Shown: one piece after another, positions 24,033 through 33,374 of the stretch
Layout of the letters: every line of letters begins with the position of its first letter
Numbering within the stretch: the first letter of the stretch is position 1
Source of the DNA: Myotis daubentonii
Lineage: Eukaryota > Chordata > Mammalia > Chiroptera > Vespertilionidae
Assembly (NCBI RefSeq): GCF_963259705.1
Contig: NC_081842.1
Coordinates: 92,432,433-92,496,432 of the forward strand
Direction of reading: 5' to 3'
Length of the DNA: 64,000 nucleotides
Notes under the pieces: model-generated
What the model saw: the letters and a program-made list of their open reading frames with translations, nothing else
The model's database searches: none
Told to the model about the DNA's origin: nothing
Program-made: the position numbers and the translations under genes

Positions 24033-24936
24033 ATCTGGAGACAAAGAAAAAGGTTACAAATGAAAGAACAGAAGAAATCTCCAGAAAAAGAACTAAATGA
24101 AACGGAAGCAAGCAAACTACTAGATAAAGAGTTCAAAACAATGATTATAAGGTTGCTCAAGGATATTAATGAGAGTTTCAAGGGACTTAGTGAGACTTTT
24201 AAATACCTTAGTAAGAATTTCAAGGGACCAGTTAAAAATTAAGCATACACTAACTGAAAAAAATAATAATTTACAAGAATTCAACAGTAGAGTAGAGGAT
24301 TCTAAGAAGCAATCAATGATTTGGAATATAAAGAAACAAAAAATACCCAATCAGAAAATCAAAAAGAAAAACTAATCTAAAAGTATAAGGATAGTGTAAG
24401 GTGCCTCTGGGACAACTTCAAGCATACCAATATTTGCATTATAGGTGTGTCAGAAGGAGAAAAGAGAGGGCAAGATATTGAAAACCTATTTGAAGAAATA
24501 ATGACAGAAAATTTCCCCTACTTGGGAAAGAAATAGACTTACAGGTCCTAGAAGTGAAGAGAGTCAAAAACAAGAGAAACCCGAAAAGACCCACACCAAG
24601 ACACATCATAATTAAAAAACCAAGGGTAAAAGACAAAAGAGAATATTAAAAGCAGCAAGAGAAAAGCAGTTAGTTACCTACAAGGGAGTTCCTAAAGAAC
24701 TGCCAGCTGATTTCTCAACAGAAACTTTGCAGGCCAGCAGGGAGTGGCAAGAAATATTCCAAGTGATGAATAGCAAAGACCTACAACTAAGATTATTCTA
24801 CCCAACAAAGCTATCATTTAGAATTGAAGGTCAGATAAATAGCTTCATAGACAAGAAAAAGCTAAAGAAGTTCATCACCACAAAATGAGTATTACATGAA
24901 ATTTAGAAGTGAATTCTTTAATAATAGGAAGGAAAA
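24033..24936 (+). pseudogene. HAL1 ORF1, start codon lost and frameshifted
   Basis: At the position of the ORF1 ATG in copies 1 and 3 this copy has ATC (24033-24035). Fragments include KELNETEASKLLDKEFKTMI (from about 24080) and LKIKHTLTEKNNNLQ-like coiled-coil residues, then a frame change near 24300. Further on, blocks equivalent to TENFPY and SFRIEGQI appear in other frames, ending just before the GAA tract. L1 ORF1p-like; not functional. Confidence 0.78.
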
Positions 24937-24938
24937 AA

Positions 24939-25056
24939 AGAAGAAGAAGAAGAAGAAGAAGAAGAAGAAGAAGAAGAAGAAGAAGAAGAAGAAGAAGAAG
25001 AAGAAGAAGAAGAAGAAGAAGAAGAAAAAGAAGAAGAAGAAGAAGAAGAAGAAGAA
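24939..25056. repeat. (GAA)n expansion within HAL1
   Basis: About 38 GAA units with a few AAA interruptions, directly after the ORF1 region. The corresponding place in other HAL1 copies holds only a short GAA-rich link (copy 1, near 6752-6772) or an intermediate tract (copy 3). Confidence 0.97.
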
Positions 25057-25397
25057 AAGAAATAAAATGGAAATACATATATATCTATCAATAATTGAAT
25101 CCAAAAATCAAAATAAATGAGCAAAAAATCTAACGAACAAAATAAACTGATAAACAAACTAGAACCAGGGGCATGGAAACATGGAACAGACTGATGAATA
25201 TCAGAAAGAAGGAGGAAGGGGGAGGGCAGGAAGAGATTAACCAAAGAACTTATACACATATACATATATACATTATCCTATGGACACAGACAATAAATAG
25301 GTAGTGAAGGCCTGGGGTGGGGCGGGAACCAGGAGAAGGTGGCAATTGGGGGGACAATAAAGGGAACATCTGTTATATTCTCAAACAATAACAACTT

Positions 25398-26289
25398 AAA
25401 AAATTCCTTAGCAAGCAAGTAAGTATAAACCCACATAAGTATGTTCTCTTAAAATGAACAATGATGTTATAATGGAGAATAGAAATTGTATTAGAATATA
25501 ATTTGGACATAAATTTGTTTTTAATTTAAATTTTGTTTATTAAATCTAGCTCAGCTCAACTATGTGCCAGGGAGAAATTTGTGGTAGTTGCATACAGCTT
25601 AATTTTCTCCTCATAAAGACACTGTAAGTATTAGTATTTTCACTTAATAGGAAAGGTGAGCTTAAGTCAGACAAAGAGATAAAACATATTGCCTAAGGTT
25701 ACATACCTAGGAACTTGAGGAATCGAATTTTTTTAACATTACAGTTTATTTTCTCTTTAGATCATGGTGGCTCAAGATGAGTTTGATGCTCTAGTAAAGG
25801 CATCATTTTATTTAAGATTTATAAATCACATGACAAAACCTCAGGAAGCAAATATGTTTTCAGGTATCTATATCATTTGTATTTCATCTTACAACATTTC
25901 ACTGTCATTTTAACCTAGAGGTGAAAGATAATTTATGAAATTAGCCATGTGTTAACACTTTATGCAGGAAATTAAATATGTTATCTCTGACAGTTTGCTT
26001 TTTTATGATAATGTTATTGGTGAATGTTATTGGAAAAAGGTATACTCTAGTTATATCACTTTGTTGCTGAATTTTCCTCATTGATAATAGGATGAGTAAA
26101 TGTTATAAGAGTTATATAAATTTTGCGGGTCCTGCATTTGTTATTTATAGTATCTTCTGAAACAGAATATGTCAAAATATATTTTTCTTCCTTCTTGAGA
26201 AGAAGCACTCTTATCTTAAGCCAAGTTCTATATAGAATTCCTTTATCATGTTTTGGGGCCATACAGAACTTTGATTTATTATTATAATA
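25398..26289. other. Mostly unrecognised; possible MIR/L2 remnant at 25540-25725 (antisense)
   Basis: The segment with 'aactatgtgccaggg', 'cctcataaagacactgtaag' and 'gcctaaggttacatacctag' has the feel of an antisense MIR or L2 tail. The remainder is AT-rich and unassigned. Confidence 0.4.
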
Positions 26290-26502
26290 CTAGAGGCCCG
26301 ATGCACAAAATTTATGCAAAAGTAGGCCTTCCTTCCCCTGGCTGCCAGCACAGCTTCCCTTTGGCATTCGGGACCCTTCCCTCCAGCTATTGGCAGGCAC
26401 CCGGGACCTGGGCTTCCCTCACAGCCCCAGCTTCGCCCAGAAGGACATTTGGAAGGGCATCTGGTCTAATTAGCATATTAGGCTTTTATTTTTATAAATA
26501 GA
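26290..26502 (-). mobile_element. Short HeliBat-type Helitron
   Basis: Antisense: starts ctagaggcccgatgcacaaa and ends ttattttataaataga-like complement of a 5' end TCTATTTATAAAAATAAAAG. 213 bp, non-autonomous, no inner CTCF-like block. Confidence 0.88.
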
Positions 26503-27955
26503 AAATATATTTGTTAATTGATTTATATACTCTTCCTCAAATACTTGGGTTTTCTTGATGTAGATTAAAACAGACCCATAGCCAACTACTTGGCTATTAT
26601 AGTGATATTAAATTGCCACATCTATTATTATTAAGTTGTTGTTCTGTGACAGGAACTATGATAACTGCCAAAAATATAAAGATAAATCATTTATGTCTCT
26701 GTCCTAAAGTAAGAGCTCACAATCTAGTGTGGGTTGGCGGAAGTATAGAATAACATACAACAAAGTTTTGAATCAAGTGTTCTGGAAGCTCCAAGTCTAG
26801 AAAAGTTAAATTCCTGGAAATTTTAGAAAAAACAGAGAGAATGCTTTAAGTCTGGACTTGAAGAAAGAGAAGGTATTGCCTTGTCATTCCAGGGAGAAGA
26901 TGTCATAGTCACAGATAAAGTGATTTGAAAGACCAAAGATATTTTTGGTGAAGAATTTAAAACTTGATGTGGTTCTAATATAAAGTGTTGTTTTTTTAAA
27001 GTTTGAGATATACATTAGACCATGTTATTGCCAGCCAGTTAGATAACTTATTAAGAAAAAAGAGGAAAAGAAAGAATACAAGCGAAAAACACTGATGATG
27101 ATTTTAAGGAAAACCACAACAACTATATGAACATATTCTAATTTTTAAAGTTAAATAACAAACATTATTTTATACTATTTGACATGAATGGATATACTTT
27201 AAATATCTAGAAAGGTATTTTCAGGATTTTTTATGAGTTACATATATAAATATAACAACATACATTTTATTATCCTTAAGATTTCAAAAGAGGCACTCTT
27301 ATAAATGGAAGTAAAACAATGTGAAATAACCTTTCTTGGCATTTATTTTAAAATTTTTCTGGAACTTTTATGCTAATATTAGTATTTACTTAATATTACT
27401 ATACAAAATAATATCCATTTTACGGATATATAAAAATATTCAGATAGATGATAATTTCACTAATATAAATTCTTTGTATTTTTCTTATTTTTCTTATTAA
27501 TGATTATTAACCATAAATTATACTGAGAAACATATAAGATAGAATGTTAGAATATGAAATTCACAGATCATCACAAGTCTGCATATTTTTAAAAAATATG
27601 CATGAATAGTATAATTAAAATGTATGTGATAGCTCTAATTACATAAAAATATATAATGTGAAATTGTTTAAATCCAAAAAGACAAATATAAAGTTAATTA
27701 GAATATTATAATGACTTTTAGATAGTGCCAAGTTTTATGAAAAGTAATGCTCCACATTAAATTCAAGTCAATTATAAATATCACAAATGACAGTTAAAGC
27801 ATAAAGGTTTTATTGCATATTAATTATAATATGTACTCTTTATATAAAAGCACATAATTTGACTTCTAAGACCTATAAGATAGAATAAGTTATAAGTAAC
27901 CCACATACTGCAAAGCACATGCAAATACCATATAACAAATATTAAGAAAAATATA
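26503..27955. other. AT-rich stretch; possible ancient repeat at 26700-26940
   Basis: 26700-26940 (tctagtgtgggttggcgg, gtctggacttgaagaaag, cattccagggagaagatg) resembles a common old mammalian LINE-2-type repeat, not firmly assigned. The rest shows nothing. Confidence 0.35.
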
Positions 27956-28105
27956 ACAAATGGAACAGAACAGAGAACCCAGGAAATGACCCAAGCCATT
28001 ATACCCAATTAATATTTGACAAAGTAGGAAAGAGCATATAATAGAATCAAGACAGTCTCTTCAATAAATGGTGTTAGAAAAGTTGGACAGATACATGCAA
28101 AAAAA

Positions 28106-28498
28106 ATGAAACTAAACCACCAACTTACACCATACACAAGAATAAACTCAAAATGGATAAAAGACTTAAATGTAAGTTGTGAAACCATAAAAATCCTAGA
28201 AGAAACCATATGCAGCAAAATCTCAGACATCTCTTATAGCAATATGTTTATAGCTACATCTCCTAAGGCAAATGAAACTAAGGAGAAAATAAACAAATGG
28301 GACTACATCAAAATAAAAAGCTTCTGCACAGCAAAAGAAACCATCAACAAAACAAAGAGAGCCCACTATATGGAGAACATATTTTGTAATGACACATTTG
28401 ATAAAGGGTTGATATCCAAAATATATAATGAACTCACACAACTTAACAAAAGGAAGATAAACAACCCAATTTTAAAAATGGGCAAAGGACCTAAATAG
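28106..28498 (+). pseudogene. L1 ORF2 C-terminal region
   Basis: 130 open codons matching the region after the reverse transcriptase, towards the cysteine-rich C-terminus of L1 ORF2p. It lies in a 5'-truncated copy, is interrupted by a stop at 28496-28498 and later frameshifts, and so is not functional. Confidence 0.82.
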
Positions 28499-29280
28499 AC
28501 ACTTCTCCAAAGAGAACATACAGATGGTCAAGAGACATATGAAAAAATGTTCCAAGTCATTAATCATCTGAGAGGTGCAAGTCCAAACAACAATGAGGTA
28601 CCATTTCATACCTGTCAGAATGGCTACCACCAACAAATCAACAAAAGACAAGTGTTGGAGAGGATGTGGAAAAAGGGAATCAGCACACTGCTGGTGGGAA
28701 TGCAGACTGGTGTACTAGAAGTTTCCTCAAAAATTTAACTATGGAACTTACATTTGACCCAGTGATCTCACTTCTAGAACTATATCTTAAGAAACCCAGA
28801 AAGAATGTATGCACCCCTATGTTCATAGAAGCACAATTTACAATACCTAAGATCTAGAAATAGCCTAAGTTCCCATCAGTAGATGAGTGGATAAAACAGC
28901 TGTGGTACATTTATATTATGGAATACTATGCAGCAGTAAACATTAAGAATATCTCACCCTTTGAGACAGCATGGAGGGACCCAGACGCTAAGTGAAATAA
29001 GTCAGTCAGGAAAGACAAGTATCACATGATCACACTCATATGTGGAACTAAGTAACAAAATAAACAGATGAATGGAGTGGATCTAGAGACATGGAAGTAT
29101 GGAACAGAGTGCAGAATCTGAGAGGGAAAGCAGGGGAGGGTGGGTGGGAGGGAAGTAATCAACCAAAGGCCTTGTATGCATTTAAACATAACCCATGTAC
29201 ACAGACAGTAAGGTGCTGAAGGCCTGGGGTGGGTGTGTGTGTAGGGGACCAGAGAGGGTGGATGGGGGGAAAAGGGGAAC

Positions 29281-29685
29281 ACCTATACTAATAAAAGGGT
29301 AATATGCTAATTAGACTGGGAGACCTTCTGGACATCCTTCCGGACAAAGCCATTGTGGCGGGCCCAGGCAGAGGCAGTTAGGGGTGATCAGGCCAGCAGG
29401 GGGGGCAGTTGGGGGTGATATGACTGGCAAGGGGGGGCAGTTGGGGGCAATCAGGCTGCCAATGGGGGGCAGTTGAAGGCAATAAGGCCAGTGGGGGGGG
29501 GCAGTTGAGGGTGAGCAGGCCAGCAGGCAGAGTGGTTAGGGGAAATCAAGCAGGCAGGCAGGTGACTGGTTAGGAGTCAGCAGTCCTGGATTGTGAGAGG
29601 GGTGTTCCAGATTGGAGAGGGTGCAGGCAGGGCTGAGAGACACCCCCCCGCCCCCGTGCACAAATTTTGTGCACCGGGCCACTAG
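29281..29685 (+). mobile_element. HeliBat-type Helitron in an L1 3' end
   Basis: 5' end ACCTATACTAATAAAAG (first base changed from the canonical T), 3' hairpin GTGCACAAATTTTGTGCAC (29656-29674), then cgggccactag before the host T. The middle has GC-rich direct repeats with 'ggggggcagttgggggc'. L1 sequence continues across it without duplication, as expected for Helitrons. Confidence 0.92.
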
Positions 29686-29727
29686 TATGTAATACTTTCA
29701 ATAAATAATTATTAAAATATATAAATT

Positions 29728-29874
29728 TAAATCTCTAGTGATAGGTTACCACCCATAGACCCCTTTACCCATCCCCTGTCCCTAAAACAGTATATATCCT
29801 GCCGCTGTAAGAATAAAATTTGAGGCTTGATCAGAAAAAAAAAAATAAAAAAATAAAAAAAAATAAAATAAAAT
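29728..29874 (+). pseudogene. Retroposed polyadenylated RNA ending in LTR-like sequence
   Basis: This short segment holds a TATA-like 'acagtatatatcctgcc', then AATAAA (29813-29818) about 18 nt before a long A-rich tail. The same 14-mer aaaatatataaatt occurs at 29714-29727 and 29875-29888. The pattern is that of a retrotransposed transcript that ended in LTR-type polyadenylation sequence. The flanks are low-complexity, which weakens the duplication argument. Confidence 0.45.
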
Positions 29875-29950
29875 AAAATATATAAATTAATATTCCTTTA
29901 AACAATATGAATTTTAATACATAATAATTGGTTTTAAACAATTAGAAGTA

Positions 29951-30068
29951 CAGAGGGGGGCAAAGGTAAGTTTATAGTTGTTTGTATGGAAAATAGTGCA
30001 ATAATTAATAAATAATAATACAATAATTAACTGTTTCACAACTGTAAATCTACTTTCCCCCTACCCTG
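29951..30068. mobile_element. Mariner-type MITE, copy 2, with TA target duplication
   Basis: 118 bp, TA at 29949-29950 and 30069-30070. Ends CAGAGGGGGGCAAAGGTAAG and the complement of ctactttccccctaccctg. It aligns end to end with the copy at 2839. Confidence 0.82.
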
Positions 30069-30269
30069 TATAAAGATTAGCAGATCTCCCAAAGCTGTTT
30101 AACTGCTATTATTTTTATAACATAGTAATGTTTGTAAATCTTATATATAGAAGAAAAATTGCACACTCATATAAGTATATATGAAAATAATTTTTCAATT
30201 TTAATTCATATCTTATTTTCAATTTGCATATAATATCTAATTCTTAGATATTTATTTCTTTAACACAGA

Positions 30270-30850
30270 CTTCGGTTTTACTGTTTCAGACACATTTCTA
30301 AGAGCTTTACAACCATTACTCATTTTAATCTCATGTTAGTCCATTTGCACTGCTATAACAAAATACTGTAGACCAGATTGTATATACACAACAGAAATTT
30401 ATTTCTCATGGTTCTAGAGCCTGGAAGTTTGAGATCAAGACAGCGGCAGCTACAGTGTCTGGTGAATTTGGTTCCTTGCCTGCTTCCTGGTTCATAAACA
30501 ATCGTCTTGCTCTGCCTTCACATGGTGGAAGGAATAAGGGAGCTCTCTGGAGTCTCTTTTATAAGGGCACTAATTTCATTCAGGAAGGCTCACCCTAAGG
30601 ACTTAATTACTTTTCAAAGGCTCCACCTAAAATACCATTACATTGGGGATTAGGTTTCAACTTATGAATTTTGCGGGCACAAATATTCAGTCTGCTGCAC
30701 CTGGCAAAAATACTGTGAGCTAGTTCTCATTATTATCTTTACTTAAAGATGAAGAGTACAGACAGGAGAAAATAGCTCAATCAAGTAACTATGCAACAAA
30801 CTCAGTATTTAAGACCAGACAGTCTCAATCCAGATCAAGGAGAATCTTCA
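30270..30850 (-). repeat. MIR/L2-type remnant, antisense, split by an LTR-like repeat
   Basis: Left piece (aagagctttacaaccattac, tcattttaatctcatg) and right piece (30706-30850, gagctagttctcattattat and 'gaaaatagctcaatcaagta') fit an antisense MIR or L2 tail. The LTR-like block at 30336-30705 interrupts it. Confidence 0.5.
30336..30705. mobile_element. Ancient MaLR-type LTR (MLT1-like)
   Basis: The phrases tccatttgcactgctataac, acagaaatttatttctcatg, tcacatggtggaaggaataa and cttttataagggcactaatt, in that order, are typical of a very common mammalian ERVL-MaLR LTR. Only LTR sequence is seen here. The subfamily is not determined. Confidence 0.6.
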
Positions 30851-31822
30851 ACCTGTTCTTATACATATTCTAATATACATTAAATCATTGTATTCACATG
30901 TCATAATAGATCAATAATGCACATCCTCTAGCTGTGTATGCTAGCCAGCTACAGTTAAATCATTTGCTATTTAAATTTCTTTATTCTCCTATTTCTCTCC
31001 ATTTTTTTTTTACCCTGTCCTGGCCCCCAACACTAATAAAACACAGTTTACATTGTATATAGAGAAAATAACAACATCAAAGTTTAAATTCAATAGACTC
31101 AATGTGGCTGCTATAAAATACGTGATTTTTTTTTAAACGAATTCAAAGGAATAGGAAACACAGAGTGAGAGAAGTGTATCAATATATAGTGCATACTACA
31201 GTGTATTAATACAGTATAAAATGCTAATAAGCTTTTATGAAATATTTCCAGTTATAAAAACTTTAACTTAATCTCTGAACAGGCTTTTCACAATAGTTTG
31301 TATTATTTTAATATTTCAAATAGGATTCTGGATGGTCCTAGACCCTTGTTCATAAAAAAAAAACTTTAAGAATAAAATATCCATGGAAAAGTAGAAAACT
31401 CGCTTCTGGTTTGCCATTTGTTTCTGGATAGTGTTAGGGCTCTTTATTAACACCAGCAGCATCATTCTCTTTGGTCACCTGTAATCTTCTAACTTATCTT
31501 TAATTTTTATCTTACTTTTAAGATTCAAATCTTTTTCTTGGTACCTTTCTTATTCTTCTCTGCCTGGATCATATAACTAGATTCACCTTGCCCCACAAAT
31601 GTCAGTATCAGAATCTGGTTTCTTTGAACAAATCTGCCTCCTCAAAGAATTCTCCCATATTGTTTTCAGGAGGAAAATGCTAGCCAGCTAGGGTCCTGGG
31701 TACCACAGTCCTTGTGTTTCAGATGTACTTTCCTCCTGTACTCACTTGAGCCTTGTGTCACCATACTGGATGGGCCCTATCTGTTGGGTTGTATAGTTTC
31801 TAATTACTCCTTTTATAATTAA
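30851..31822. other. AT-rich stretch, nothing recognised
   Basis: No named repeat or exon. Short A-runs only. Confidence 0.45.
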
Positions 31823-32738
31823 CTAGAGGCCCGGTGCACAAAAATTTCTGCACTCAGGGGGGAAGGGGGGGTCGTTCAGCCTGGCCTGTGCTCTCTCGCA
31901 GTCTGGGACCCCTCGGGAGATAACGCCCTGCTGGCTTAGGCCTGCTCCCTGTGGCAGAGGGCAGGCCCAATCCCTAGGTGCAGCCCCTGGTTGGGCTCAG
32001 AGCAGGGCCAATTGGGGTGTTGGGGCACTGCCCCCTGTCATGCACAGAGCAGGGCGGATCGGGAGGTTGTGATGCCACTCTCAGTCACGCTCAGGGTAGG
32101 GCTGATTGGGGGGTTGGGGCACCGCCCCATGTCACACTCAAGGCAGGGTTGATGGGGAGGTTGCAGCGCCACCCCCTGTCACGGACAGAGCAGGGCCAAT
32201 CAGGGGGTTGGGGAGCTCCCCCCTGTCACTCACAGAGTAGAGCCGATAGGGGAGTTGGGGCACCACCCCCTGTCACACACAGAGCAGGGCGGATCAGGGG
32301 GTTGGGGCGCCGCCCTCTATCACCCACAGCGCAGGGCCGATCAGGGGGTTGGGGAGCTGCCACTGTCACACTCAGGGCAGTGATGATGGGGAGGTTATGG
32401 CTCTACCCCATCACACACAGAGCAGGGCCCGTGGGGGGCGGGAGGGTTGGGGCGCTGCACCCTGTCACACACAGAGATGCAGGGTGATCAGGGGGTTGGG
32501 GAGCTCCCCCCTATCAGGCACAGATCAGGGCTGATCAGGGGGTTGGGGCACCTTACCCTGTCAAGAACAGAGCAGGGCGGATAGGGAGGTTGTGGCCCGG
32601 CCCCCTGTCACACACAGAGCCGCAGGGCGATCAGGGGGTTTGTGCTCTGCCCCCTGTCACGCTGATCCCGGTGCCAGGAGGCCTTGCGGCTCCCTGATCC
32701 TGGTGCTGGGAGGCATATTACCCTTTAACTATAAAGGA
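31823..32738 (-). mobile_element. HeliBat-type Helitron (B unit) with minisatellite body
   Basis: Antisense: begins ctagaggcccggtgcacaaa, and its 5' end (complement) is TCCTTTATAGTTAAAG followed by ggtaatatgc at 32703-32738. Most of the body is a 47-bp tandem repeat. It abuts the next Helitron without spacer. The open frame across it is a by-product of the repeat. Confidence 0.85.
31998..32660. repeat. 47-bp minisatellite, about 14 units
   Basis: The cagagcaggg core recurs at 31998, 32045, 32092, 32139, 32186, 32233, 32280 and 32327 with an exact period of 47. It then recurs at 32373, 32418, 32472, 32521, 32568 and 32615 with small indels. Units share the plan 'cagagcagggcsgatcagg', 'ggttggggcgccgccccctg', 'tcacacac'. 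Confidence 0.95.
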
Positions 32739-33374
32739 TAGAGGCCTGGTGCACAGGTGGGGGCCGGCTGGTTTGCCCTGGAGGGTGTCCTGGATCAGTG
32801 TGGGGGTCCCCACTGGGGTGCCTGGCCAGCCTGGATGAGGGGATGATGACTGTTTGCAGCTGGTCACACACCCTTCAGGGTGGGGGTCCCCACTGGGGTG
32901 CCTGGCCAGTCTGGGTGAGGGGCTGAGGGCTGTTTTCAGGCTGGGGGTGACTGAAGCTCCCAACCGCTCCTTTTTTTCTTTTTTCTTTTTATTCTGGGCC
33001 AGCTTTAGCTCTGGCTCCAGCTCTGAGGCCTCCGCTGCTGAAAGCAGGTATCTGGTTTGTTTCGGTTCTATAATCAAAACACTGTATCAACTCCAGCTCT
33101 GAGATCCTGGCTGGCTGAAAGTGGGTTTCTGGGGTTTTGTTTAGCTTCTATATTTGTAACAATGTTTCAAACTGCAAGCTCAGAGGCTGGCAAGGCAGGC
33201 GGAGAACGTTGCAAATCTCCGTCACTGAAGCAAGCAAGTCTCATATTCACTTCAAGCTGCCTGGCTGCCGGTCGCCATCTTGGCTGACAGTTAATTTGCA
33301 TATCGCCCTGATTAGCCAATGGGAAGGGTAGCAATGTATGGCTAATTACCATGTTTCTCTTTTATTAGATAGGA
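32739..33374 (-). mobile_element. HeliBat-type Helitron (A unit)
   Basis: Antisense: starts tagaggcctggtgcacaggt and ends with the complement of TCCTATCTAATAAAAG agaaac at 33353-33374. It shares its interior (ctggccagtctgggtgaggg, ccgtcactgaagcaagcaag) with the A unit at 47652. In sense orientation A is followed directly by B, as at 47652-48634. Confidence 0.87.

Larger units (their letters stand above)
22680..25397 (+). mobile_element. HAL1 (half-LINE) copy 2, near full length
   Basis: Collinear with copy 3 from its 5' UTR (taggtaaatgcctgtacttg) to its 3' end (ggaacatctgttatattctc). Length is 2.7 kb, the same as copy 3 after removing that copy's insertions. Plan: 1.3 kb 5' UTR, ORF1, a GAA tract expanded to nearly 120 bp, then an L1-type 3' UTR. 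ORF2 is absent. The first ~20 bp of the L1-style start seen in copy 3 are not recognisable here. Confidence 0.85.
27956..29705 (+). mobile_element. L1 3' portion (end of ORF2 and 3' UTR), split by a Helitron
   Basis: A 5'-truncated, relatively young L1. The ORF2p C-terminal domain is readable over 28106-28498 ([55 protein letters not shown]) and continues frameshifted to about 28990. The 3' UTR follows (atggaagtatggaacagagt to gggaaaaggggaac), then the Helitron at 29281-29685, then the last bases of L1 (gtaatactttcaataaata). Confidence 0.88.

Noticed and set aside
24875..25265. Several open frames of poly-K, poly-R, poly-L, poly-F or poly-S over the GAA tract
   Set aside because: They are translations of the simple repeat in all frames and strands.
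31978..32487. 169-codon plus-strand open frame
   Set aside because: It runs through the 47-bp minisatellite; its repeats follow the DNA period and no protein family is recognised.
31998..32660. Regular repeats resembling a CRISPR array
   Set aside because: Units are contiguous 47-bp tandem repeats without unique spacers, in a mammalian Helitron.
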